Below, piece after piece: positions 12,089-51,058 of a stretch of 64,000 bases of DNA. The notes below the pieces were generated by a model. That model searched no databases. It saw nothing but the letters and a program-made list of their open reading frames with translations, and had not been told where the DNA came from. Location of the stretch: contig NC_079902.1 of NCBI RefSeq assembly GCF_024868665.1, forward strand, positions 12,242,550 through 12,306,549, written 5' to 3'. The DNA comes from Triplophysa rosa (lineage: Eukaryota > Chordata > Actinopteri > Cypriniformes > Nemacheilidae). The translations under genes were made by a program, and so were the position numbers. Positions within the stretch are counted from its first letter, which is position 1. Each line of letters begins with the position of its first letter.

Positions 12089-12774
12089 CTCTTAAAAATA
12101 AATTTGCTACATTTGTCACAGATTAAACTATTTTTTGGCTCCTCAACAAACTTTTTGAGTTAAAGGGTTTAAAATGGACCATTTTTGTCTAAATAACCAT
12201 TTGAGGATGTTGCAGGTTCCTTTCGAAACCTTTAACCATATTAAAGTTCACACAAAAAATGATGGCTGTCAAACGATTAATCACAATGAATCAAATCCAG
12301 AATAAAAGCTTGTGTTTACATAATATATGTCTGTGTACTGTGCATATTTATTTTGCAATTATAAACACATGCACGTACATGTTTACATATTTAGGAAATA
12401 CATACCACTTTATATTTACAAATAATTTAAATGATATATACATGTTTATTCATTTTTATATTTTTCTAAAATATATGCATGTATGTGTATGTTTTCAAAA
12501 GTACACAGACATATGTTATGTAAACAAACTTTTATTCTGGATGCAATTAATCGTTTGACAGCCCCCCAAAATCTGTCATTTTGTCATCCTCATGTTGTTT
12601 TAAAGCTTTATATGACTTTCTTGTGTGAAACAGAAAAGAAGATATTTTAAGAAATGTTTTTCTGTCCATAAAGCCAATAGAATTTTTGGTAACCGGCTTT
12701 CTTCAAAATATCTTCTTTTATGTTCTAGAGAAGAAAGTCATACAGGTTTGGAATGACCTTTTTTTAAGAGTGTA
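12089..12774. mobile_element. MITE with CACTCTTAAAAA ends, carrying nested insertions
   Basis: CACTCTTAAAAA at about 12089 and TTTTTAAGAGTG near 12772 are inverted ends next to TA, as for Tc1/mariner-type MITEs. Between them lie a piece of a second MITE (aaaatctgtcat, cctcatgttgtt, gaaagtcatacagg) and a third palindromic element at 12264-12563. It sits in the presumed atp11c 3' UTR. Confidence 0.55.
12264..12563. mobile_element. hAT-like palindromic MITE, GGCTGTCAAACGATTAAT ends (copy 1)
   Basis: GGCTGTCAAACGATTAAT at the left is mirrored by ATTAATCGTTTGACAGCC at the right. The inner arms (ccagaataaaagcttgtgtt and aaacttttattctgg) also pair. A second copy is at 39093-39471. Confidence 0.75.
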
Positions 12775-13645
12775 GGACAGTTTGATTAAATCTGTATAGC
12801 ATTTGTGACTTAAAGCGGTTGAGGTACTGTACATGTACATTAATTGATTGATAATTCAGAAACAAAAACCACCAAAACAAACACTAAACCTAAAACACTC
12901 TGTAGGCAACATCATCAAGCCCAAATCAAATCTAAATGATCAGAACCAAAGAACCCTCTTTGAAGATCGAACTGTCTGGAGTAGACAGCTCGTGTGATTC
13001 CTGGTAAAAAGCAATGCCCCTGGCTCAAAACAAGTTTTAGCTTGAAATCATCAGGCAACATCCCGAACAGATTCCAGATATTTCATGAATCACGTGAAAG
13101 CTTAACTTGCATTGGGCCCAGAACATTGCTTTAAAAGCACTTTACCTGACATTGTGACTTGTGGAATCCTCTTACAGCTGAGAAGAACAGGAGAAGCAGA
13201 TTTAATACGCTTGAGAGAACCTCCTGTCTAGTTTCACTTACATAAACATTAAGCTTCATCAACATTTAAAGCTTCAAGCACAGGCAAACAAGCATGCAGT
13301 ATGCAAAGCTTCAGTTAATGTAGAGGAACAATCACAAACACGGTTGAGGAAGGTTAGGGAGCCGGTGGAGGGGTTGAACGACTTTTACCGTCACAAAAAA
13401 ACAAAATAAATGACTTCAGATTACAACCACAGCACACAAAACCCACCACAACAAAAGACACAATAAGACCAACATGAAACTTCGGTTTCATTTCAATGTA
13501 TGAGACAAAACAACCACACTCAAGTTGTCATTCACACACAAATAAAACCCACACAATGAGATGAACCACAACATGACAGACGACTGGTTTAGTCGGTTAA
13601 GAGACCCAATCACAGGTTACTCGAGGAGCACATGCAAGGCATTAT

Positions 13646-13662
13646 GGGGGGGGGGGGGGGGG
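13646..13662. repeat. G17 homopolymer
   Basis: Seventeen consecutive G on the plus strand, C on the presumed atp11c transcript. Such runs are prone to sequencing length error. Confidence 0.95.
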
Positions 13663-14640
13663 TTTGGACGGCTGAAAGGATCATTTGATAAGCCAATATA
13701 CAATAATAAGAAAATATTAAATGCTTATGACATTAAGTTTTTATTTTATTTTATACTGTGGTACATTACACTACACGCCCACATATAGAACTAATGAATT
13801 ACCAATAACATGTACAAAACAGAAGATCAACAGGGATCAACCTTTGGTTTACAGGATGTGACCATTGAATTCCTGAAGTGAAAATCCCATTCAAATTATA
13901 TATAGAGAGAAAAATATTTGAGCAATAATAGAAGTTTTAGGTTTAATTACGTATTGTGTATACTGTATGCATATAGTATTAATATGCACTTTAGTAGGTC
14001 AACGTGATTTTACTGCATAATTACTGGTCACTGTGCCCTCACTTGACATGACACGCACAATCTAATATAACAGTTTATAATATAAAATCCATTGTAGTTA
14101 CATCCACGTATTGCAGTCACAGCTGGTGTGGACAAAAACAAAGTAACATGGGAATGATACATTTTCTAATTTTGTTGCAATGTTGCATTTTACGCGGTAT
14201 TATTCAATAACATAACTCAATTTAACACTACATATACAGTAAAAGTTTTTTTTTTTTGCGTTAAACCAAATGTTTGTTTAACCTTTAAACTAAATGTTCT
14301 GAATTAGGTCTTGGGTTAAAACAATGAGAAAATGAATGGGGAAAATACTTCAGGAACACACGCAGTTTAAAAAAAAGTGGGCGGCCACTTCAAAACAGTA
14401 TTGTAATTTCTTATTTAAACATTACAAGACTAAATGTCTTTTCAGCCAACCAACACAAGTTCATCCTAAGTGTAGGGAGAATTTCCACAGCAGAATGTTG
14501 AGGAAATAAAAGAGATCCCCTAAAAGGTGCCAATTAAAACCAGAGGGTAAGACTGCACTGGACTGGAGGCAGTACTGAAGGAAAATCCCAGTATGACTAG
14601 GGTCAGGCACTCAACGGGGGGTCTGGGGTCTTGTACCTGT

Positions 14641-41618
<26,978 letters not shown>

Positions 41619-41946
41619 CTACAGAAGGGAAACAGATGCAAAGGAGACAGGGGGAAAATGAGAGATTATTCAAATAAAAGTTTACCTGGAAATCATAACA
41701 TGAAATGCCTGCAGTACATTATAACAAAAAAAGATACATCAAGGCGGTAAAAGTTTACTCGTCATTTTAGAGAACTAAAGTGCCTGTTCCTAGCTCACAC
41801 ATTTGAAAGAAACAACAGCGTGTATGTTTTCTGAGACCCAGCCAAATATAACACAGGTCAGGTGTGTCAATCCTGCATGCGGAAACCTGATCAAGCTCTT
41901 GAGACCAGACAAGTGCACTTATATGCCAGATGCGCATTTAAGTGAG

Positions 41947-42187
41947 TAGGGCTGCACGATTAATCGCATTGTAATTGTGATTAATTGAGCATAACAGTCA
42001 CAATATTAATTTGTGAACAGCAAGCACACTACCATCAGAAATTGATCATTTTTGGGGTGGAGTGTACGAATAACGTGCTTTGAAATACAGTGCTGCAGAA
42101 GTTCAGTGACAAAATAATCGTGATTATTAGTAGTGATTAAAATTGAGCAAAATAATCGTGAATATCATTGTACATCGTGCAGCCTTG
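41947..42187. mobile_element. hAT-like MITE with TAGGGCTGCACGATTAATCG end
   Basis: TAGGGCTGCACGATTAATCG at the left is mirrored by ATCATTGTACATCGTGCAGCC at the right with several changes. The target duplication is weak (GTGAG shared). Confidence 0.55.
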
Positions 42188-42834
42188 ACTGTGAGTGTAT
42201 GAGTACTGTTGTGTGGAACAGGAAGTGACTAGGCGGTTATCAGACATATAGCCACAAAATCCACCACTCTAGTGATGCAGGGGTGGTTGGCATGGAAAAA
42301 AACTGTTTCACAGTATGAGTATTTGTATTTCCTTATATATATATATAGCACTGTGTAGACAGAGTGCAGTGTATACAATTTATAAAGCAATTCAACTGGT
42401 TACATAGTACATGTTAGGGTCTCATCCAAACAACAGTAGGAAACAGTGGAGTAGGGCCGTGCATTTCCCCTGTGGTGGAGTTCCACGTGACCCACAACAT
42501 TCCTGAAGCGTGAAAAGGGCAAGCACTTGTCTCGGAGCTGTGTGAGTGCTGGATTGCCTGAGTAAACCTTTTGGCTCCAAACACACGCTGTGATGGACAG
42601 CCAGGAAGCCAGATCTCTTCAAGGTTTTTCTTTTGTGGCCTACGGTCAATGGCGGATTGGCTGGATTATGGTTTGTCACAGTAGCACGGGAGCTGCGTGC
42701 ATGCGTTTTTCCTTCTTTCTCCAGCACTAGAGATAAAACAGTGGCAGTCAAGATTACTCCCCTCCTTTTCTCTCAAGAGGACCTCGAAGATGAAACATGC
42801 TGTCACCATTCCTCGGCATGCTTATAGCATCACT

Positions 42835-42893
42835 TTTCTCCCCCGGCCACCCACCCACTCCCTCCCTTCCTCCCTCTCACCCCTCCTCCTTGT
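42835..42893. repeat. Polypyrimidine tract
   Basis: About 60 bases almost entirely C and T on the plus strand (cccacccactccctcccttc and similar). Low complexity only. Confidence 0.8.
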
Positions 42894-44632
42894 GATTTTG
42901 GAGACAGTGCAAACAAAACCAGTGTGTCAAAATGGAAGACATTTCGCAGTAATCTATAATATCGCAGAATATCCATGGCGTCATCAAAGACTTGATATTA
43001 AACTAGTATGACGATGTTTTAGCATGCAAGACAGATGCATTTCATTCTTATGTTCATTTCATTCAAATTCCATAAATAATGCGGGGATAAAATCAAAATG
43101 ACAAGTGTGAAACGTTCGTTTACCCGGGTTAAAAGCGGGGTTTAGCATAAAGATAACCCAGGGTTAAGTGCAGTGTGAAAAGCCCTAAAGAGTGCCAAAT
43201 ATGTATGCAACCTCCAGGGGCTCTCAACCATCAGGAAGCCAGGGACAGCTGCTAGTACCCACCTCCGCCCCGTCAGGTCTGGTGTGGTAGACATCAGGCC
43301 AAGGGCTAAGGGCTGTCACAGCCTGTCTGGAAACATTCAACCACTCGTCGACAGGCTCACACAGGCAGAACGGACTCACGGCGTGTATCAGATAACACAG
43401 TCATCCCTTGCTCTCCTTTATCTGCCCGAATCGCTCACATCAGCACCTGACAACTCAATCTTAGCGCATCAGTATGCGACAGTGCTGAGAGATAACTCGT
43501 GTCCCCCAATCACAAACCGAGGAACAAGCGGCTTGTGCCAATCCACTTTAAACTAGATGCAAATCTCATACACATCCCCACTCTGAGTCAGTAGAGACGA
43601 CTATTTAAAACAGTCATCGAAAGTTTTTCTCTCTAATCTGCCTCATCTCCCACTGGATCTGCCCTCAATTCTATTTCCTCGGAAAACAAGCGTGCCAATG
43701 CAATCGGAACATTCTGGCTGTCCGGATGGGAAGAGTCTGTATTATGTAAGGTTCTGCGATGCGTGACAGCTCTTCACACATCAGCGTGGCATGCGGTGTG
43801 TTCCCGGCCCCGGACGAAGCAGACCGGTTTATGCTAGGCGGGAGGGAAAGGTGTGAAGGGAGAGGAAATGGAACAGGTTCCAGAGCTTAGGGGATCGAAT
43901 CCACATCCAAATGCGACTGTGTAAAACACAGCACAGAGATTCAAAGAGAGAGCTAATAAAATCAAAATACACAGAATTACAAGCGTATGAAAATTCACCA
44001 TCTCACAGAAAGGTTGAAATTCTACAAAAAAGTAAATTGAGTGAAACACTTGAGGTGCAGACACTACATTTTATAAGTTAGACATCAACCAAAGTATTGA
44101 CTCCAAAGTGGCTTAATAGGACAACTACCGCATGTAGATTCAAAATGTGTACAGTTAGTCTGACGGCGGATTCTACAAACTGTGGCTTTAAGAAGGAACA
44201 TTCTTCCTATAATTTAACTTAAGAACAAGCTTATATTTTGTCTTAAGAACAGTTTTGTGAATCCGGCCCCAGCCCTTCCCTAAATAGTAAAAACTTTCGA
44301 TTAAATTACTGCTGTCATAAATACTAGAAAATATTCATAACGGCATTTCATTTAATATCGGTAAATACTTCAGTAAATAGTAAATAAATACTTCACTGAA
44401 ATATGAAAATTCTCTCATACTTTGACCTCAGAGTTTATTTCTGAATTTCCACATTGGTCTGTCTGTTTATATTATTATGCAAGGTATCGATGACTAAATA
44501 AACTAAATAGGCAACTCCAGCGTTATGGACGTGACATAAAAATGCTCAGAGAATGGATATTTGTTAAGAATATATTAAACCATCTGTTTATATTTGACTA
44601 AACCCTTGTTGATAGTCTAAACCAGGGGTTTT

Positions 44633-45039
44633 CAAACTCTGGTCCGGGGACCCCCAGGGGGACACCAAAAGGTTGCAAGGGGTCATCAGAATTTTCAGGG
44701 GGAAAAGATAAAGCACAAACATTTAAAAGTCTACTGAACATTATGATTGTTTCAAGTGTTTATCTGCTTTTTTTGCTACACAGATTCCAAAATTGTTTAT
44801 ACTTGTATCTTTCTAGAGAGTTTTTCCTCACCATAGTTCCTTTTGTTTGCACTCCAAGTGAAAGCAAACTATTTAAGTTTAGAATCAATGTGTTGTCTTT
44901 ATAATATCATATTTATCTAACAAAGTTTAAATGTTTCTTTACACATACAAATATAGCTATGTATTTTAAAATGGGGGTCCCTCACAAAAGGTTCATTTTA
45001 TTTTGCGGTCCTTGGCATCATAAAGTTTGAAAACCCCTG
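44633..45039. mobile_element. hAT-like non-autonomous element, 407 bp, perfect 8-bp TSD
   Basis: CAGGGGTTTTCAAACT and AGTTTGAAAACCCCTG are inverted ends. GTCTAAAC is repeated exactly at 44625-44632 and 45040-45047, fitting the hAT target pattern nTnnnnAn. Confidence 0.93.
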
Positions 45040-45219
45040 GTCTAAACATAAGAAAAATGTCAGTCTATGAACAAATTTTCTATTTTAAAAAAGGGAAATA
45101 AACATGCATTATGGATGTGACAAAAAAGGTCACGGTTTTTGGGAGACAACAAACTTTGTAGGATTTCTGTGAATGGTGTGATGAACTGGGCTTGTATATT
45201 GTTTTATACTGTTGTATGA

Positions 45220-46063
45220 GGTCTACTTATGACGTTCGCGTGGTTTTTACATTCAAAAACATCAAAATCAATAAGTAATAGGCTATTTTCTACCCGGGTT
45301 TTGAGGCCAGCTTGACAAACGATCGGTTTGAATGGGCGTTCCGCCATGAAGACTTGGAAGTAAATGCCCACTGCTATGATTGGATAGCAGTTTGCATAGT
45401 AAACTTAGTTGGAGCCTTCTGTGAATTTGGTTAGAGACGTAGCGATCTCTAACAAAGCAATAGTGACGCATAGTACAAATATGTTGTACTCACATAAGAT
45501 TGCTGCGCCATTCCTATCAAATCCAATATTGACGGCACAGCACTGCTTTTTAATTTTAGTCTCTCCGCAAATCCAACGTCGACCTGTGCCTTGTTCACAA
45601 AGGAATCCGCGGTAATGTTTTACCCACGTGAGCTGGAACCCCTTTAAAAATAAACTTCAACCACGCATTACTAATGTCGGAATCCGAAGGAAGGTTATGC
45701 AGCACCTGTGTTCTTCCACAACCAGGCACTGACTGCACAATATTTTGCGATCTTTAACGGCATGTTTATTGCTTGCTCGCTCTATCTGGTTCCGCGCAAC
45801 TTGTGTTACTTCAATACTGTCATGCGTATGGGCTAGAAAAGTGGTCGTTGATATTTTTCTGTGGAGGCGGTGTTCAACCTATAAATGACGTCATAGATAG
45901 GTGCATTCCAGAACCTGGCGTGAGCTTGGTGTCAATAACTATTGTAATTTCAGTAACAAGAGCGTTTTCAGTTGTGACACTTACAGGATGTTCGCTTAAA
46001 TAAGATTCCCTCTTATATAACAAAAGCTCGGGTTAAAATTGTGGTCTTAATTTATCGCCCCTT
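45220..46063. repeat. Probable interspersed repeat ending ATCGCCCCTTTAA
   Basis: The end aattttaagacc-like block (aaaattgtggtcttaattta followed by tcgcccctttaa) and the internal ctgctatgattggatagcag are typical of a widespread fish repeat. The left end is not defined. Confidence 0.35.
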
Positions 46064-47211
46064 TAATAATATTTCATTTTATATTATTAACATTTATATT
46101 TATAATATAAAATAGCGCAAGAAATAATTATCTTCATTGTTAGTTTTTTAATTACATTTTGTGCTCTCACACCATATGACAAATTTACAGTATACTTGTC
46201 AACCACCCACTTACTGTTTTTCGCCACATTGAGCCCTATAAGATAACTTGATGGCCTTAAAATATGGGAAAGCATGGGAATTATGAGAGAATTTTCATAT
46301 TTCATAATGCTGTAAGAAGTTTTGGTTCCAATTCTGATGCCACTTCAATTTTGTGACACAAAATACAAGTATAATCCAGCACTATAAACAGTTACGTATA
46401 AAACTGAATACAGGGCCTTAACAGGGACTAATAATGATTACAAAGGTGCATATTACTGCATAATGCAAAAAATCCATGTTAAAGTTTAATCCAAAACGAC
46501 ACTGTGGGTTAAAGCAGTGCAGGTTAGTGAACTTGTTTTCTGTACCTTTCCCCTTCTAACCTCTTGTTTCTGCTGCCTACCTCTAACTGAGAGTCATTAA
46601 CCATGAGATCAACGTTTAAGCACAGCCTCAAGGTTAACAGTTAAATAAACACTGGCAAGGCCACAGTATAAATCTTAGTTACTTAACAACAGACTGTTAT
46701 GCAGCATCATTCTGAAACATTTTCCAGAGTAGCTCCAGATAGAGAATAAGTCACAGGCAAACGAAACAGGGCGTCAAAAGAAAGGCAGTGTAAGTGAGAG
46801 AAAAGCCGGGGGACAGGAGAGATAAGAATAATGCCATTGAATGGGTCTCGATTGTGAAGGGAGTTCAGTGTTAAACATAATGAGGGTCAGAATATAAGGC
46901 CTATTTTATTTTTGTGCTGTTGCATGCTGCAATACTTCACACAAGCACTTATTCAAGCCCAAACAATGAAGGCGCTAATAGAATGAACAAAGAAATTATG
47001 TCATACTCTTTTTTTAAGTGATGTCAAGAGGCTAGTGCCACTACACGCAAATAAAACACTGTAATGGTAATGTGATGTGTACCATGGTACTGAAATAAAT
47101 GTACCATGGTATTTTTGTTGCATTTCTAAGTACTTCCAAAATACCATGGTAGTACTGTGGAACTTCTTTTTAATGATATAACTGGTGAGAGTAAAAAATT
47201 AAAGCACAAAC

Positions 47212-48734
47212 CAGGGTTTTTCCTGCATAGAAAAATTGGAGGCGGCCGCCTCAGTCAAATTTTGTGCCGCCTCAGTCTCTGGCCAAAATTATGTCGGGTG
47301 TCTTAAAAAAAACAGCGTGCATTCAACAGACTGTGATTTTAACTGCAGTTGCGGCATTACGCCACATTGGAGGCGTTGTTTTGTTATCAGCACCAGCGAG
47401 GTGCTGAAGAAAAGTTGCAGAACAAGAACTATTAGGAGCTGTATTAGCTGTATTTCACGGCTGTTCAGGTGAATGTTGTTTCTTTTGCATCCAAGTACAT
47501 CCAATTTCTTGAAAAGGTTCCTTAAGTTAACCTGCTGTACATACAGTAGATGTAATGTTTTGAACTTTGCAGTTGGCTCGTTGAATCAGCGTTGTACTGT
47601 ACACTACACAGCGAGTTCGCCAGTATGAACGCACATTGAGATCAGAACGACTCGCAAACGAATGACTCATCTGAACCGATTTGTTTGATTTGTTTGAACT
47701 ATTCAGTCACTAGCGAATATAAGAGAACAGTGAATCATTTAAAGCTCAGTGAACCACAAGAGAATGCAGGATGTGAATGAGCTGTGATCATTTAGTAAAA
47801 CTGGCGAATTCAGTTGGCTATTGTGGGCTGAAAAGTTAGTTGAAATGCTATGGAAGTAAAATAGAGACAAATGTGTTTGAAGCAAAAAGATGTGCTGAAT
47901 AGCACTAACTGAAAAAAAATGCATTGTATTAACAGTGCTCGCATTTTAAGATTCTGCAATTCAACATGGTTGCATATTTAAGCTGTGATTTTTTCAAATG
48001 TAAAAATTTCACACACAGTTTCACCGTTTAAAAATTCAATAATCAAAATTCACCTTTTAAATTTCATTTAAAAAATTCAACTTGTTATAAAATACAAGCT
48101 TTAATATTAGGCGGAATCGGCGCTCTATTGCTTCCCCTGGGATTCCCGGATGTGAAACTTTGAATTTCAAGCCGAATTTGAACCATTGAATTTGTGGAAG
48201 CAAATTTTTAAACTGAAATAATATGGACTGAAAATTGTCTGTCGAAAATTAAAGGTTGTATTCTAAAACAAGTTGAATTTTTTAAGTGAAATTTAAAAGG
48301 CGAATTTTGATTATTGAACTTTTTAACGGTGAAATTGTGCGTGAAATGTTTCAATTTGAAATATTCACAGCTTAAATATACAACCATATTGAATTGCAGA
48401 CTCTAAAAATGCAAGCACTGGTAATGCAACAGATTTATTTTTGATTAGTGGTAAGTCAACATGCATTTTTACTTCAAAGACTAATGGCATTGAAATACTT
48501 CCATAAAATGATAAAAAGCTTATATTTGATTTTAAGCAACTTTTCTGTTGGTTGGATATATTTTATGTTTTATATAACTTAATAATTGTCATCATCTAAT
48601 TTGTAAACCTTTTATATGTTGTTTGTAAAGTGTTTGGTTAATCCACTTAAAGGGACGGTAAGCCTACACATGCACGTATGTACAAGAACAGGATGGCACC
48701 ACCTCCGCCTCATTTTGAGCCAGGAAAAACCCTT
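47212..48734. mobile_element. Element with CAGGGTTTTTCCTG ends, about 1.5 kb
   Basis: AGGGTTTTTCCTG at 47213-47225 is inverted at the right end as CAGGAAAAACCCT. Subterminal ggaggcggccgcctcag and the facing cctccgcctcattttg also correspond. A foldback element is nested at 47933-48420. No clear target duplication. Confidence 0.55.
47933..48420. mobile_element. Foldback (long inverted repeat) element, 488 bp
   Basis: The left arm from CAGTGCTCGCATTTT pairs for well over 150 bases with the right arm ending AAAATGCAAGCACTG. The loop (about 48100-48190) contains aggcggaatcggcgctctat. It is inside the 47212-48734 element. Confidence 0.8.
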
Positions 48735-48788
48735 CAAGCAAGTGTTCAGTAAACTTCAATTTGCTAAAACAGAAAAATCAGCCTATAT

Positions 48789-49131
48789 CAGTGTTTTCCA
48801 ATCCATTTGCCCTAGGCACCCCCACAGCCCTATCAAGTACCAGAAATATGTAAATGTGTTTCTTATTCTCTACCAATATCATTCATTTAGCATTATCCAA
48901 ATTAATTTAAATGTACATACATGCAACGAAGTACAAACATAAATGTCCAATTTCACTATGATTTCGTGAATCATTTTTAGGAAAAAGCTTCCCATCAAAC
49001 TAAAGCAGTCTGGGAAACAGAATGAGTTATTTATATGTGATGCAAAACTGAAATCCTAACAAGTACCCCCTGAAACCTACTTCAGTGCCCCCTAGGATAC
49101 ACACACACACCCCTGCTGGGAAATCACTAAC
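48789..49131. mobile_element. Possible hAT-like element with CAGTGTTTTCCAATCC end
   Basis: CAGTGTTTTCCAATCC at the left and CTGGGAAATCACTA at the right are imperfect inverted ends of a type common in hAT MITEs. Internal gccccctagg and ccctaggcaccccc also face each other. Confidence 0.4.
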
Positions 49132-51058
49132 TTGAGGCAAATGAAGCAAAAAGATCAATACCATTTCAAAGCAAAGCACAGGAACATCAAGGGTTCCAGG
49201 CCTGAGAGAGCTGTGATGGAAATCTGAAGCAGCATTCAGCCTGTGCCAGCGTCCCAGCTGTCGGCCACTTACTCGCATACAGACGGCTCACCGTGTGTCA
49301 GACACCAGCACTCACATCAGAAGAGAGGCATACAACAGCAGCCAGCTTTCTGAACATCAGACAGAATTACACCATTCAAGTGAAAGAGAAAAAGGGCTTA
49401 AATAATTAAGCAAACACTAAACACGAGAACGATTGACTCGTGGCATTTTTGTGAACAGGTTTTGGTTGAGATACTTCAACCTCTGTCACAATGAAGCTTG
49501 ACAAGATTAGAACATCCTGTGTTTGTGTTGTTAAACGCAGACTATCTTTGATAAATGGTCAAACCACAGATTAGACGCCATTGTTCGTGATTTTCAGTGC
49601 CTATTTTTGCTTTTTATGTCTTGCGTTTTGCTTTCGGGAAAAAATAAATGAGGCCTCCTAACAAAATCACCCAGCTGAGCTGCTCCCGACACCCGGGTAC
49701 CCACAACTGTAATGAATATTCTGATGAAACGTTTTAAGTTGCGCAAAAACACACAGTCAGCTTGTGATGGAATAACGCTCTCACCGAGTCACTGATGGTG
49801 AACAATGGGACAGGAAATGGTTTGTGATATACCACTTATAGATTCACTTACTGAAGCCCCGAGATGTTGCGTCTTACGTTCCTTGTTTATCAGCAGTAAA
49901 TAATAAGCAGAGTGAAAAGATGAAAGATTGTGACCTCTAACCTGCTGTGCATGAATTAAAAATTGATTGGTATATATACACACGTCAATTTCTCTGCATG
50001 TTTGACTGACAATACATTTCCAAGTCATGTTTTACTTAGTGGTGCCTGCTGGGGCATGGCATTACTAATTGCTCCTAATCAAAGTGTTGAACAAACCCCT
50101 TAGTATTAGATATAACCAGTGTCGTAACTTTGTTTTGAAAAGTGGTGGGGTCAGAGACGACAAAAACAAGACTTTAATCAATTGTTTCTGTAATAACTCG
50201 TTGGGAATATTTATCACATAATGGGCAGCCCGTCCATTGGCTACTTTTCGACTCCAGCTCTCACAGTATGTTGTTCCCAAACTGTCATTTGGGGAAGGTC
50301 ACTTTGCTGTTGCGGTGCATTACACTTAAAAACAGTTTATTCCCATGACTAAAAATGTCATTTGTTCATTGGTTTATGCGTTTTTGTGTTTGGACACTGA
50401 ATGCACAAGCAAGCGCCGTGAGTACGGATGATGCACACATTTTTATACTGACCGCGTTTCTGAAGTCGCGGCTCTCTGTCTTCCGCAAATATAACTTACA
50501 AGTGTGAGGAACGGGAGATGGTGAGAAAACTGCGTTTTCCGCAAGTTTTAGATGTTAATTTCCGCTAAACAACACACACCTTCCACAAGCATTTCTTAAA
50601 TTCTTCCCATGTCCCACCTGTCCCACCCGCAAATTATGCAAATGGATATAAAGCATACTTTAAATTAATAGGTTTGAATAAAAGTGTGCTGTTACTTTAC
50701 TAACAAGGAGTTAAGTACAATACACAATGTATGTAATGCATGAAATACCTGAATCTGAGCAAGCAAGCAAATTCTAAGAGACACTAATGAAAACCAAAAT
50801 CAAAAAGATTTTGGGGAATATTTGCTTCAAGTCTGTTTTGTGTGGGTGTTGAAAAAAATGTGTTTGCACATAGTACTGGCCTTGTAAATAGGAGAAAACA
50901 AAAAGTGGATTGTACCGATCCACACAACACCATAACACTCTCATAGCCCAATCAGCAAGAATAGGGGGCGTTTACATATGATGGGGAAGGAGAAAGAGCG
51001 AGCAAACATTTGTTATTGAGGGCGGAGCAATGAAGACTGCATTTGGTTGGATAACAAC

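Larger units (their letters stand above)
9440..14640 (-). other. atp11c: Probable 3' UTR of atp11c (isoform B)
   Basis: No coding exon was found between the exon B stop and about 9440. A minus-strand AATAAA at 9455-9460 is followed by a GT-rich stretch (tgtgtgtctg) at about 9427-9436, a plausible cleavage region. A second AATAAA lies near 9333. The interval holds a nested MITE (12089-12774), a run of 17 C on the transcript strand (13646-13662) and otherwise unique AT-rich sequence. The exact end is inferred, not seen. Confidence 0.4.

Noticed and set aside
13646..13662. G17 run as a G-quadruplex
   Set aside because: A single uninterrupted run is more simply a homopolymer, and its length is uncertain in sequencing; no separate G-tracts flank it.
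43680..43720. Minus-strand ATG-TTC-CGA as the missing atp11c start exon
   Set aside because: The following codons do not resemble the family start and no phase-0 GT donor lies at the expected distance.
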